From Leptoclinus maculatus (Eukaryota; Chordata; Actinopteri; Perciformes; Stichaeidae), in the NCBI GenBank assembly GCA_032191485.1, contig JAVDOI010000003.1:1240001-1304000 (forward strand): DNA of 64,000 bases. The letters run 5' to 3'. Shown here piece after piece: positions 48,043 to 59,349 of the stretch. A program made the translations under genes and the position numbers. The notes below the pieces were generated by a model. It saw only the letters and a program-made list of their open reading frames with translations, made no database searches and was not told the origin of the DNA. How positions within the stretch are numbered: position 1 is the stretch's first letter; each line of letters starts with the position of its first letter.

Positions 48043-48990
48043 TAGTGATGGCGAGATGAAGCTTTATGAAGCATTGAAGCTTTCCATCCAATTGCTTCAC
48101 TCATGGGCCGAAGCTTCATGGTGCTTCATTTGCTCTACTGTGCCATCAAGTGGACAATAAATGTAAAACAGCAGAGTGATTAAAATGACACCATGGCTTT
48201 GGTGTGAAGCATTGAATTGAATAAATGAATGAATGATGTTTGTGATGCCAATACATAACTTATGAACTTATTAATATGGTGTCTGACTTTATGATACAAT
48301 GGCGCGGTCAAAAGGGAAAGTGGAAACAAATTGCGGAGAGGGTTGTGATGTGAGAAGTTTAAAAAAAATAATAATTAAAGTTCGGAACTTTGACTTCTGC
48401 ATTTAACCCATTCCCTAGCTTAATGGGAGCAGTGGGCTGCTGAGAAGCACCACGTGAGCAGTTAGGGGTTCAGTGTCTCACTCAGGTTCACTTCGGCACA
48501 TGACATGTAGCAGTCAAGGATCGAACCGCCGATCTTGCAGTTACTGGATAACCCTCTCTACCCACTGAGCCACGGCAGAATGTGCTTGTGATATTTGGTC
48601 TGTGACCGTCCTTATGTTACTAGGGACAACATGTAACACGTAAAACATTTTATTCATTTTTATTTAAAAAATAACAACAACAAAGAGGCTCTTTCTTGCT
48701 GGTTCCATCGCAGAAAAAAGCTTGAATAGTTTGCAAACAAATGCGCAGTAAAGTCCTAAGTACACAAAATGTGACCGGGGATTCATTGCGTTTCGCTGCC
48801 CCTTTTATTTCGAATCGCACGCCAAACCCGTGAACCATTTCCTGAATCAGTCACGTGGTACCGGCGGTTCGCGAGGCTTCGAACGTCACCACATACGTCA
48901 TCAACACAAGCCTCGATACACGCCTCATAAAAATCTTCCTGGATTACTCGACACAAGCTTCGAAGCCTCGACACGAAGGACACATCACTA
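48043..48990. mobile_element. hAT MITE nested in the LTR element
   Basis: The element is 948 bp and is flanked by the exact 8 bp duplication TCCAGAAG (48035-48042 and 48991-48998). Its ends begin TAGTGATGGCGAG and, in reverse complement, TAGTGATGTGTCC, so the inverted repeat is perfect for eight bases and decays after that. Subterminal GAAGCTT and CTTCGAAGC words are typical of this fish hAT family. It contains no transposase and hosts a SINE. Its removal restores the continuity of the LTR-element internal sequence seen in copy A. Confidence 0.88.
48358..48577 (-). mobile_element. tRNA-derived SINE nested in the hAT MITE
   Basis: Read on the minus strand, the element starts TGCCGTGGCTCAGTGGGTAG. 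Box A is at plus 48562-48572 and an intact box B (GGTTCGATCC) at plus 48518-48527. The body has GAGTGAGACACTGAACCCCT and CAGCCCACTGCTCCC, then GGGTTAAATGCAGA and an A/T-rich tail. Possible target words TTGTGAT lie at 48344-48350 and 48585-48591. It is the third layer of insertion at this locus. Confidence 0.78.
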
Positions 48991-49009
48991 TCCAGAAGGC
49001 GAACCGTGA

Positions 49010-49745
49010 CATGATGGACATCCCATTCCACCCTCGTAGGAGGCAGAGACAGAGGAAGGGTCAGACTCCCGTTCCCGCTGGGCCGCAGCGATCCCCCGTT
49101 CCCGCTGGGCCGCAGCGATCCCCCGTTCCCGCTGGGCCGCAGCGATCCCCCGCTGGGCCGCAGCGATCCCCCGTTCCCGCTGGGCCGCAGCGATCCCCCG
49201 CTGGGCCGCAGCGATCCCCCGTTCCCGCTGGGCCGCAGCGATCCCCCGTTCCCGCTGGGCCGCAGCGTTCCCCTGTTTCCGTCTCCACTGGGCCGCAGCT
49301 AACTCCAGCTCCCCGTGTCCTGTCGGCGGTCCGACCGACTCCAGCTGCCGCCTCAGCGCCGCAGCTGTTCCCGGACCCGGCCGTCGCCTCCGCCACAGCT
49401 ATCCCTGGACCCGGCCGCCGCCGCTGCCTCAGAGCAGCAGCGACCTCCAGTTCCAGTTGCCGCCGTCTCCGGGCAGCAGCGACCTCCAGTTCCAGTCGCC
49501 GCCGTCTCCGAGCAGCAGCGACCTCCAGTCGCAGCAGTCTCCGAGCGGCAGTGACCTCCAGTCCCGGCCGCCGCCGCCTCCGAGTCGCAGCGACCTCCAG
49601 ATCCTGCCGCCGGCGAGTCGCAGCGACCTCCAGTTCCTGCCATCGTCGCCTAGGAGCTTCAGCGACCCCATCCAACTTCGGCCCCTGTCGCCCCTGTCGC
49701 CCCCTTCGAGCCGCAGTCGCTCCCGGACCAGGCAGCCACCAATGA
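49010..49745 (+). pseudogene. Proline-rich open frame, part 1 (LTR element B)
   Basis: The frame resumes after the MITE with KANRDMMD, then RRRQRQRKGQTP, the VPAGPQRS repeats, then alternating serine, proline and alanine/arginine-rich repeats (SSSDLQ-type in an alternative frame). It ends with a TGA at 49746-49748. Nothing resembles an enzyme or nucleocapsid. Long open frames exist in several frames on both strands, which is a sign of composition rather than coding. Confidence 0.35.
49066..49275 (+). repeat. 24 bp tandem repeat (VPAGPQRS-encoding), eight units
   Basis: Units of CCGTTCCCGCTGGGCCGCAG plus CGAT recur eight times, two of them shortened by six bases. Lengths are multiples of three, so the frame stays open. 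Copy A has four units (34640-34750), which shows copy-number change between element copies. Confidence 0.92.
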
Positions 49746-49775
49746 GTTGAACCTACTGTTGGCAGGCTTTGCCAT

Positions 49776-50480
49776 TTGGCTGAGCCTTGCCGTCTCCGAG
49801 CAGCAGTGGGTTCCAGTTCCTGCCGCTGCCGTCTCCGAACCGCAGCCTCTTCCAGTTCCTGCCTCTTCCAGTTCCTGCCGCTGCCGTCTCCGCAGCGACC
49901 TCTAGTTCCTGACCCCACTGCCGAATGCCAGCGATCTCCAGTTCCTGACCCCGCTGCCGATTGCCAGCGATCTCCAGTTCCTGACCGCCAGCCTCTGGAG
50001 AGCTGTTCCCCGGCTGACCCCCAGCCTCTGGAGACCTGTTCCCCGGCTGACCCCCAGTCTCCCCAGCCCGGCTCCCCTGAGCCCCAGTCTCCCCAGCCCG
50101 GCTCTCCTGAGCCCCAGTCTCCCCAGCCCGGCTCCCCTGAGCCCCAGTCTCCCCAGCCCGGCTCCCCTGAGCCCCAGTCTCCCCAGCCCGGCTCCCCTGA
50201 GCCCCAGTCTCCCCAGCCCGGCTCCCCTGAGCCCCAGTCTCCCCAGCCCGGCTCCCCTGAGCCCCAGTCTCCCCAGCCCGGCTCCCCCGAGCTGCAGTGT
50301 TCCCAGTCCGGCCCACCCGAGATCCTGGGTCCAGAGCCCTTCTGCCCGTCGGGCCGTCCGCCTGAGCGCCTGGGTCCAGAGCAACTTCGGCAGTCAGGTC
50401 GCCCACCCGAGGTCCTGTGTCCGGATCCCTTCTTCCCGTCCGAGCGCCCTCCTGCCCATCCCCCAGAGCCCTGTGGCGGG
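49776..50480 (+). pseudogene. Proline-rich open frame, part 2 (LTR element B)
   Basis: The frame includes VPDPTAECQRSPVPDPAADC, then eight SPQPGSPEPQ-type repeats, then GPEPFCPSGRPPERLGPEQ. It runs on into the right LTR. The extreme Pro/Ser/Gln bias and lack of domains make a conventional protein unlikely, but frame-preserving repeat lengths leave some doubt. Confidence 0.35.
50053..50292 (+). repeat. 30 bp tandem repeat (SPQPGSPEPQ-encoding), eight units
   Basis: Eight units of CCCCAGTCTCCCCAGCCCGG plus CTCCCCTGAG are nearly identical (one C-to-T change in the second unit, changes in the last). The homogeneity points to recent expansion. Confidence 0.93.
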
Positions 50481-50489
50481 TTGGATCCT

Positions 50490-50754
50490 CACCTCCATTT
50501 AAACCCCTGCCTCACACACACTCACTGCCAGATCATTACCCCATGTGCTTCATGCCTACCTGCCCGGTTTGCTCATCCTGTTCCCGGTTTTCCCGTCTGC
50601 CTGCCCGTTCCTGCTGGATTATCCCCTTTGTCTCCTGTCTTGTCCGTGGATCCCCCTGTTATGTCCTGTGAGTTTCCTGTGTTTGTTAAATAAATATCGT
50701 TTGCACGCTACTCTGCCTGGTCTGCACTTGAGTCCTTCACCATGCCCCGTGACA
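50490..50754 (+). repeat. Right LTR of element B (5' part deleted)
   Basis: It enters at about CCTCACCTCCATTTAAACCC. It carries a TATA-like TTTAAA, a polyadenylation signal AATAAA at about 50689 and the final CCTGGTCTGCACTTGAGTCC, ending GTGACA at 50754. Bases 50760-50802 beyond the target duplication are ordinary flank. Confidence 0.75.
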
Positions 50755-50802
50755 CCACCAAGCTGTTCTGTGATCACCTGCCACAATCTGTCTTTAAAGG
50801 GA

Positions 50803-51430
50803 CAGTGTGTACGTTTTAGTAGCATCTAGTGGTTTGTGGCAGATTCCAACCAACATAACACCCCTCAGCTCAGCCCTTCCCTTTCCAAGTGTGTCGGAGA
50901 ACTACGGTGGCCTTCAGGTAGAGTTATCTTTAGGATTTTAGTACAAGGAGCTCCTCTAATCAAGATTCTGTTCTCATTCATGACTAAATAATTGCTTTTT
51001 AAAACAAATATAGAATTTTTAAAACAAATTCAGAACAGAATTAATAGTTGTATATAATTTAGATCGAACTAGATGTTGTTTCTAGCGCAGCAACAGTTAT
51101 TAATATCTCACTAGAAACAAATCTAAAATGTTAATGAATAATGGGGCCGTTTAATATTGGGCTATGGAATGCATCCCTACCTTCAGATAACCTAAAACGT
51201 GTATGGCTCTCACTAGGACCAGTGTTTGTCCCTTCTGGGCTGCTGTAGAAGCATGTCGGTGCAACATGGCGGACTCTGTGGAAGACGATCCCTAGTTAGA
51301 TATAAATGGCTTTTTCTAAGCGAAGGAAAACATAACGATTCTTCGTTTCAGGTCATTATACACCGATTAAAACAGTTATGAATATTATGTTCAATATCTG
51401 CCAATAAATCCTTCTAAATGTTACACACTG
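50803..51430 (-). mobile_element. MITE family B, copy 2 (most complete)
   Basis: The left end CAGTGTGTACGTTTTA pairs with the right end, whose reverse complement is CAGTGTGTAACATTTA. The interior in reverse complement contains GAGTCCGCCATGTTGCACCG and CTTCTACAGCAGCCCAGAA, as in the other two copies. At 628 bp it is the only copy with both terminal repeats. There is no coding capacity. Confidence 0.75.
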
Positions 51431-52670
51431 TTGAAAAAGTTTTGAAGTTGGTGCGTAGAAGTGATTGACACAACATGAGGTCGTATTTATTTTTAAACGT
51501 GGGACAATTTTTTGACATAATTACGGCCGTGGTGCGAAAAGGTCCTTTAAACACTTAAGATGCTACAAATCTCCTCTGACAAGCGGGAGACAAGCAATCA
51601 CACTGGAGTCCTTCATTAAACAAGAGGCACACCAGGAAAGTGAGTTGTTGCCATGACTATTCTCTACAGTATGACTTTAGCAATATACATACAGTAAATC
51701 CCATTCAATATTTTCATGGCACATGATATAGGGCACGTGTTATTCTAATGTTAGCATGACTGGATAGGGCAAATTAGAAGCAGTACCTACACAAAGCTAA
51801 CATAACTCGTGAATGTGCACTCACCTGCTCGCTGAAGCCACTGTCCTCAATAAGGACAGTGGTACCAACATGGGAATTTAACTACAGACCTCTGTGGTGA
51901 TGGACAATAATTGAGTGTTCTGAAAAGTAAAGGTTAGGGAGTTAGTGATCTCCATATTATGCTGGTAGAGCATGCTGGGATGTGTGACGTTCTGATTGAA
52001 GGGGCCTGTCTGACGGGCCTATGTGAATATTAACAGATGATGCATCATAAATGATAGACGTGCATGTGCATCTAAAAAAAGATGCAGCTCTATAATTCAA
52101 GAGAGATTACTTAAGGCTGAATGATAAATCACATGCAGTTCATGCTGTGAGTAAGGTGTGTGTTTTACACAAGTGGCCGAAAGATCTTCACAAATATGTG
52201 ACAGCCAGACTCTGTGACCCACTAATCCTAAAAGATTTCTATCAGTGAGTGTAAAAATAGAGTTTATAATCCCGGGATGTTCTAAATGCTGTTTTCGAGA
52301 CCTTCACTAAAGACAGAAGGAGGATGGCAAGCAAGAGAGAGGGATGTAAACCTCTTGCCCATAATGAGGTAGCATTAGCTTCGAGCTGTGTGCAGACCAA
52401 ACACTGAGTGTTTGCAAGTTTTTCTGGTTTAAAAAAAATAATTTTATTTGCATTTTCTCCAGCAGTTTAGTCTTTCATTTCTATAAAGCTTAGGGACTAC
52501 AGTGGCCAATATACCCTGACTTTTAGCTGTTCACACTTCCCATAATACAAGTCAATAATGTCTTTATTAGACCCTCTGTCTCCTTCATGCCCACATTTAA
52601 GCAAGATGAAGTGAAAGACACAGCTGTTTTAGTAAAGATACAGCATCATCCACCATTAAAGGAACAATTC
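51431..52670. other. No gene recognised
   Basis: AT-rich intergenic sequence; nothing recognisable. Confidence 0.5.
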
Positions 52671-52678
52671 AACGCTCA

Positions 52679-52750
52679 GTTCTGTACTCAAGCTGGAGTC
52701 AGGACGTGGTTAGCCTAGCTTAGCATAAAGACTGGAAGCAGGGGGAAACA
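52679..52750 (+). repeat. Dispersed repeat family C fragment
   Basis: GGAGTCAGGACGTGGTTAGC, then CTAGCTTAGCATAAAGACTG and GGGGGAAACAG is a familiar fish repeat core. Part of it is inversely repeated at 32264-32320. The flanks 52751-53643 contain no gene. Confidence 0.55.
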
Positions 52751-53643
52751 GAACTATTTCTTGTTATAAAACAGGTATCTGAAATCAAGCAATCTTATTG
52801 CTCCATAGTGGTGAGGTGCTACAATAACACATACCACGGCTACGATGACTAATTCCTTTGCCCTCCACTTCTGGGAAAAACAAACGGTAGACTAATGCGT
52901 TGTCGTGGTTGCTTAGCGACAGAAGACGTTGCAGATACAAAGTAACATAGCTAGCTGCTAAAACCTGCTACGAAATGGAAACATTTAAGGTTAATGTCTA
53001 TGGATGAGTGGATTGGGTGCTGCAGGAAGGAGTCCTAAAACCTGGAAATGAGTTAGCATTTTAGCACTTCCTTCATCTCGAAGTCAATGTTTTATTTTTT
53101 TATTGGATTTTTGGTTCAATGCCTGAAATAAGGTCTGTGGTTAACACAAGCTTTTACGTGTCTTAAAAAAAATCTATTTGGATTTATTCTTTTGTTGGAG
53201 TGGGATTATATGAAAAAAAGTAGTACTAACAACAAAGTAGTTCCAGTGAGGAAGTGATTTTAATAAACACAATGTAAAAAGCTTTTCTGGCCCTAACTTG
53301 ATTAACTCTGTAGTTTAGTTATAGCTATCAGACTTAAGGCCTTTGCACACTAAGTCTGTATGTTTTTTGTCCAAAATAGTTAAATAGTAAATACGACCTC
53401 ATGTTCTGTTTACACATCGATTTCGAAACTAAATTTTCTGCATTTTTCCCAAGCGGCAACCTCCGGCGCTTAAAAATTAAGTCAGTATGGAAGTGCCAAC
53501 AACTGCAATTCCTCAAATGTCCACATGAGGGTGGCTCAAAAGCAAGTCAATCCCCATAGAACCCCATGTTAAAATGCCCCACTTTGAAGCAGAAATAAAG
53601 ATTTAAAAAAATGTAAAGTTATGTATAATTACGGGCGTGGCAA

Positions 53644-54150
53644 CCATAGACTGTACATAAGAAGTGGACGTAGTCATCGTGACGTCACACATTGGTTTGT
53701 GGACCGTTTTTGAAGCATTGAGTTTGGCGATTTCACAATCGCCATCTTGGATTATGGATGTCGCCATGTTGCTTTTTTCACAACAAATGAACAGAAGTTA
53801 CCATATTTGGAATGCGGAAGAGTGATGTAGAGACGCCGTATACGACTCTGATAGTGTCAACGACCTGTCAATCACTGTGTAGCCCCGCCCTAAAGCATAC
53901 CCTGCTTTATGGTCTGTTTGACTCTAAATGGACCATAATGTACTAAATGAACATCATGCTGTATTGAAGAAGACTTGAAACTAGAGATTGAGACCATAAA
54001 CTCATGTTTACAATGTTTACTGAGGTAATAAATCAAGAGAGAAGTAGAGTCATTGTCTCATAGACTTCTATACAACCAGAGGAGTCGCCCCCTGGTGGTC
54101 ATTAGAGAGAATGCAAAGTTTTAAGACAGAACCTGAGGTTGCCGCCTGGT
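53644..54150. repeat. Dispersed repeat family A, copy 3
   Basis: Colinear with 7568-8066 over its whole length, with a small duplication around ATCGCCATCTTGG. It ends in GTTGCCGCCTGG like the other two copies. Confidence 0.8.
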
Positions 54151-56610
54151 GGCAACTTTGAGTAACAGGTGGGTGCCATCTGGGGTCGCTTGCCACTAGC
54201 TTTCTTCTCTGCTGGGCCACCACAGCTCCACCAACGATCCACCTCTTTGACCATTGTTTGGATTAGCCAGGAGACGGGCTTTGTCCTCACTGCTGGGATG
54301 GCGACTTCCTCATCTGCCCACTTTGAGCTTCACAACAGCTCATCAGGAACCTACCGGGGACGTCATTGAGACCAGGTCCATATTCTTCACGGTCTTTTAC
54401 GCATTTGTCAGAGTTGCTGAAACGTAATCCTCTTATGAGCTGATTCACTTGGTTCATTTGTCTCCCAGCACAAAACACTTCATGACAAAGTACAGAATAC
54501 AGAGATGCAGAATTTACAGACAGATTGTAGCAGCTGAACAGTTTGGAATCGGTGAAGATCCCCAAACAAAGGATAAGACAGCGCTCTAGGTCGCTAAACC
54601 ATAGCTTCTTGCTAATGTAATAAATACACTACCCAGTTTGAGACTAGCGCTATCCATTGCACCCAAATAATTAATTCAGTTTCATCCTGTATTACAAACT
54701 TTTGCACACCGGACTCAGCATGTCAGGTTTCTGAGAGTAAAGATTTTCAATCGGATGACAGATTCTAAACGCTGCAGATTGAGGAGGACTGGAATCTTCT
54801 TTGGGAGAGAGGCTGCTCTGCTATGTTTTTTTGCTCCGTGTATTTGGCAGCGCGAGCTCTCCAGATTGCGGCACAGCTCGGTAGGCCTGGCTGGGAGGCC
54901 GAGGTGAGAGCGGCGTAGGAGGCAGCGCACATTCAGAGAGAACACTCTCACTCTGAACACAGACAGAGACGGCATGGAGAGCAGAGAGAGTGAAAGTGTG
55001 GTAGCGGGAGATAGTAACGTGATACATCAAATAGCACGCTTAGTGAGCACAACGTGTACGTCCGTGTCCACTTTCACAGTACACTGTATAACTTGATATT
55101 GGATGCTGGACGTAAGTTTCGTCTGAAAGGTTAGCACATCAAATTGTGCAGGAGAGGAAATATTCAGAACTTCAATTTCAACAGATTTCCACCTGCAGAA
55201 ATATATGTTTGTCCTTTGTTCCAAGTGAGCTAACAAGCTAGCTAGCATCAAGCTGGTGGAGAATAGCTCCACTGGCAACATTAGTGAAACAAATTCTCAA
55301 AGCAAATCACACAGAATATTCAAACTGCATTTTTTATTTCATCAGAATAAAACACATTGGTTAAATACAAGCTCTCCTGAATATGTTTCAAAAGATAAAT
55401 GAAATAGAATCATTTCACAAAAAAAAGCTCTCGTCAATCATTGCCAGTATATTTAACACCTCCATCTGAGAGCACACACCGGCATTTAGGACATTTTTTG
55501 CATAACGAGTGAACCCAAACTTTCTTCTGCGTGTCTGTCACACAGGCTGTAAAGGACCAGCTGTGCTCAGGACACTCAAGTCATTTCATGTTGCATAAGG
55601 TATCAATGGACACAATGTAGGGCTGGAGCCAGAAGACGCCACACGGGCAGAAAGGAAGACAGAGCAGGGCAGCATTAACACACTACATCTTTAACTTGGT
55701 ACATATGTTATGGCACTGATACAAATGATTAACTGGATGGTATACATCAAGTTTTAAGGCCACGGTACCATGCAGCATGTAGCATATTTACAGTCATGTT
55801 TTGCCAGAAGCACCAGTGGGGTTGATAGTGAAAGCGTGCGCGTTTCCCACCAACGTGATTGTGTCTTTTTATCGTGATGATAGTAGTTTCATTTCTTTAG
55901 GGGGAATTATACTTTGATGTCTAAACTGAGACGTGTAACATCTTAAATGAACATGAACTCAGAAACATGCTGGAGTACTTGCGAAGTTGCGGCAAATCAA
56001 AGACACTATAGCTGCATATGAAGAATTAGATTTGCTCGATTTGGTCACTGTTGCCACGGCAACGTGATAAATCAATAATAGCCTACACACGGAGTAACTG
56101 TGTTTGTGAGGGCGTGTGGAGGTGTTTGGGTGTATTTTTAGGGGTGTGTGTGTAATGTGGAAAGAGAGAGCGTGCAGGATAAAACACGGTGGTGCCGAGG
56201 TTTACGGCTCGGCCTCTGGCGTCAAGAGGTCGGCAGGAGGAAGACCTTCAGAAAGGACCAGCTCTCAGGTGAGAGGACAGAGTTAAACTGCTTCAACCCT
56301 CCTGACTCATGAACACACCCACAGTGGGAAGAACATGGACACCTCCTTATTCCTGCATCAATAGCAGCTATGAGTCATGAACTCAGTTTTAACAGGATCA
56401 AAATAAAGATCAAAAATCTGAAGCTCACGTGCAAGAGCACAAAGGACATGCTGTCAAATGTTCCACGAACAGAATCAACCCACAGAGTACCTTCTGCAAA
56501 TACTAACAGCAGCTCTTATTCAAACGTCCTTCTTGATTATAAATCAGAGCATTGGATGTTTCCACCAGGAAATGTGTCAGAAGAGAGGAGAGCTACAGGA
56601 CTAGACTGCC
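54151..56610. other. No gene recognised
   Basis: Includes a moderately GC-rich patch at 54830-54990 without conserved frame. No recognisable element. Confidence 0.45.
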
Positions 56611-56652
56611 CACACACACGCACACACACACACACACACGCACACGCACACC
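56611..56652. repeat. (CA)n microsatellite with CG interruptions
   Basis: About 40 bp of CA with interspersed CGCA units. Confidence 0.92.
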
Positions 56653-57237
56653 TTCAATGGACAGCCGTCAGTAAAGTTAGGAGTAAAGCTTCCATCATGT
56701 GCTAATGATACTTCATGTGTAATTGTTGCCTCTGTGTGTCCACACCGTGATGAACCACTGTGATGAGAGGATGAGACCGTCTCCCTTCCTCTCTCTGACT
56801 CTGCCATTTGTCTGCGTTATTGTTTTGAAGACCTTCTGGGTCCTGTTCCTCAATAAAATCACACTGACATAAGGAATATCAGTAAAACCAGCTTGGGAAC
56901 ATCACCCTGCTCAACAGTAAGTCTTAATGTTCATTCCATTCGTCGAGACACGGATGTTGTTTTCTTTGTTGTTGATTTAAGATTTCTGTTTTTAGCTTCA
57001 TTTAAAAAACAGCGTTTCCCACAAGCCCTTAACCGTCCTGATAAGACAGTCAAATGGAGATCTATGCCAGGTGGGCTGAACGGCGTAAACATCTTATGGA
57101 CAGAGAGGAGAGCTCATGTAGATGAGCAGTTATTGTGGGGTGTGGTGCATGAGCAAAAATGTCACCAGTAAACCCCAGCAACATGTTTCACCTTTAATGA
57201 CATGTTGCTAGTGGAACAGCAGCGGAGGTGGAGTCAA

Positions 57238-57420
57238 GACTATCTAATCTAAAATCTATGAAAAGATATCTGCATATGAATTCAGAATCTGGATGCAACG
57301 GTAGCTAATGGGACTGTAAACAATAACCAGGACACGGAGAAGGAGGTCTCAGCCCGGATATGAGCTGACTGCACCAGAAATATTATTGACACTTATTATC
57401 ATCAGACCGATAGCTGTTGG
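57238..57420 (-). repeat. Second copy of the repeat nested in MITE B copy 1
   Basis: In reverse complement it reads CGGTCTGATGATAATAAG, ATATTTCTGG, CATATCCGG and TTCTGAATTCATATGCAGAT, in the same order as 25355-25565. The copy at 25 kb has the palindrome where this one has different sequence. The flanks 56653-57237 and 57421-58180 show nothing else. Confidence 0.5.
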
Positions 57421-58184
57421 CTTCTGATGGGACGTTAGCGCTCTAGTGTCCAGCCAACACACTGGAGCCCACCGTCCACATTCAGATCAGGGTCCATGTG
57501 GTACAGACAGCCACACCCTGATGTGGAAGCACCGCACAGCACCGGGGCTTTCATGCTATGTTGACACGATAAATCAGTAAAATGATCAAAGTCAACATCA
57601 AGAAGGTGGAAACATGTGATCACAGGATTCGCCCCGTTGCTCTCGGTATGAACATACGGTGATTTTATAATACCAGGGACACACAATGTCATTTTTTGAC
57701 CTTCAAATCTTTAAAAAGATGAAACACAACAATTTAAAAGATAAAGCTGCACTTTGTAGTTCTTTGCAAACTAGTTGTATAAGGTTGCTACATATCATGA
57801 GTACAGCATTAGCTAAAAGCATTGAGTTACCTCAGGGACTCTTTGTAGGTATCCTGGTTTTCTGAGTATTTATACAGTTCAACCGTGTCATGTCCAGTTC
57901 TGTTGCTGTAGTCTTTGGTCTGGATCTCCTGCTACATGTTCCACATAGTGGTGGTCTCAGTTAGTATGCAGCAGGGAGCTGTCACACACTCTGAGGTTTC
58001 CCCCACACGTCTTTTGTCTTTCCAACAAAGGGTGTCAAGAAGTCCACGAGTTCTGTTTTCCCTCGTCGTGTGGACGGTGCAGATTGTTGTTAATAAGAAG
58101 CCTTTTCCAAAAGGTTTGGTGTGTTTCATTCTTCTTGAAAACGTGTCATTTGACACTTTACAGTTCTTTGAACTTTGACCATAA

Positions 58185-58190
58185 TTTATT
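58185..58190 (-). terminator. syne3: Candidate polyadenylation signal of syne3
   Basis: The minus strand reads AATAAA here, about 415 bp beyond the syne3 stop codon, within AT-rich sequence. This gives a plausible short 3' untranslated region. Without transcript evidence the choice is tentative. Confidence 0.35.
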
Positions 58191-58603
58191 CTCAATGAGA
58201 TAAAAGCTGACGATCATATTTAAAATTGTGACAAAAAAATCTTAGAATGAGCATTGGAATTGTAGTCCTATTGCACTTACGCTTATTCTTTGTGATAAGT
58301 ACTTTGATAATTATCAGATCATTATTTTTATACTGCAAAGAAGCATGGGATGTGAGGTTGAGCAGAGTTGACGTTTGACGACGTAGCTCAGAATGCGAAA
58401 ATGTGGGATTTGTAGTTTGCTGATGTGTGTGTGCTCCTCTAGAATTCCTTCCATCCTAGTAGATGATGATATTGAAGGATGCACTGGTGTTAGCAAATCT
58501 AGTTGAATTGTTTTTAAAATGAGATTACGATTTGTTGCAAAGCCACTGAACCGGTCCTGTTTGTGGCATGATGATCAAAGGACAGCTGAGACATAACTCC
58601 TCC

Positions 58604-58786
58604 CTATGTGGGGGGGGGTCCGTCGTACCGGAGCATGATGTTGAAGGACCGGGCGAAGTTGTTGGAGAGGGAGCAGCTGTTGCCTCCGTCCATGAGGGGC
58701 AGCAGGAAGGCCAGGAGCAGCAGAGCCAGGAGGAGGAGCCACAGAGGAAGAGCCAGCCGACACACCCGCCGACACAAGCCGGGCTT
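58604..58786 (-). CDS. syne3: Nesprin-3, last coding exon (transmembrane segment and KASH tail)
   Basis: A TTGTTGCAG acceptor on the minus strand is followed by an exon of 60 codons plus TAG. It reads KPGLCRRVCRL, then a leucine-rich membrane helix of about 21 residues (residues 12-32). Last comes a 29-residue lumenal tail with SCSLSNNFARSF and the C-terminal RYDGPPPT. Tail length, the NNFARSF core, the terminal PPPT and a cysteine 23 residues from the end are the hallmarks of a KASH peptide, which crosses the outer nuclear membrane and locks into SUN-domain trimers. Short length and position next to clmn favour nesprin-3, which links the nuclear envelope to plectin and intermediate filaments. 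Nesprin-1/2 would look similar in this exon, so the paralogue call leans on synteny. Upstream exons lie beyond 64000. Confidence 0.85.
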   Translation of the reverse strand, partial: KPGLCRRVCRLALPLWLLLLALLLLAFLLPLMDGGNSCSLSNNFARSFNIMLRYDGPPPT

Positions 58787-59345
58787 CTGCAACAACAGCA
58801 GCAGCAACACGTTACAACTTATTGTTGCATTTTCATCAATGCACACGCCACACTCTGCTCTCATGCAGACACACACCCACATTGATTCTACTGATATTCA
58901 CATCCCAACAGTTGGTTTTGGGTTAACTATTACCATCTCGACTGTAATATATTACGTATTATTAGCCTTCAGCCTGCCTCTCCCTCTCTTATTGGTCATG
59001 GCTTCAGAGCCAAGTCGTGACATCATAAATCATAAAAAAAAGAAAAAGCAAGTTGGATTTTCATGAGAATTGAAGGATCACGTATTACACGGAAACCCAA
59101 CTTGTCAAGCTTTAATTTATGCGTTTGTGTCCGGTAAGCCAGAGCACGGACCAATCAGAGGAGCTGCTGGCAGCTACTGGCGGGACTTTGGTGTGTGTGT
59201 GACGCCATAGAGAATCGACGATGGCGGCTCCTAAAGAGGTTAGTGTAGCTGCAATAGCACCAGTTCTATCAGAGCAAAGAACGACACTGAAGGCTTTCCT
59301 CAGTGGAAGACGTTTTGGCTCTCCTCCCAACATGATTTGAGTTTG
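58787..59345 (-). other. syne3: Last intron of syne3, left part
   Basis: It begins with the CTG-rich acceptor region. It contains a 39-codon plus-strand open frame at 59221-59340 that reads like part of a dispersed repeat. No syne3 exon was found between here and 64000. Confidence 0.4.
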
Positions 59346-59349
59346 ATTG

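Larger units (their letters stand above)
47630..50754 (+). mobile_element. LTR retrotransposon without visible gag-pol, copy B, with nested insertions
   Basis: The element starts TGTCACGATT and ends CCCCGTGACA, forming a TGTCAC/GTGACA inverted repeat. It is flanked by CCACC on both sides (47625-47629 and 50755-50759), a 5 bp target duplication. The left LTR is present to about 47863 and the right LTR from about 50490; they overlap by 52 identical bases (47812-47863 and 50497-50548). The left LTR is joined directly to internal sequence, which shows a deletion of its 3' half. The interior holds proline-rich tandem repeats and no protease, polymerase or integrase. A hAT MITE sits at 48043-48990. 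The 5 bp duplication fits Gypsy/ERV/BEL-type integrases; the superfamily is not resolved. Enzymes must have come from another element. Confidence 0.82.

Noticed and set aside
49061..50406. Minus-strand frames of 217-285 codons over the Pro-rich LTR element
   Set aside because: Antisense readings of the 24 bp and 30 bp tandem repeats, giving Gly/Arg/Ala monotony without any domain.
54830..54990. GC-rich patch as a possible promoter or exon
   Set aside because: CpG density is modest and no conserved frame or splice signals stand out.
59221..59340. 39-codon plus-strand frame starting MAAPKEVSVAA
   Set aside because: The start context looks exon-like, but the sequence resembles a dispersed fish repeat, ends without a convincing splice site and lies in a syne3 intron.
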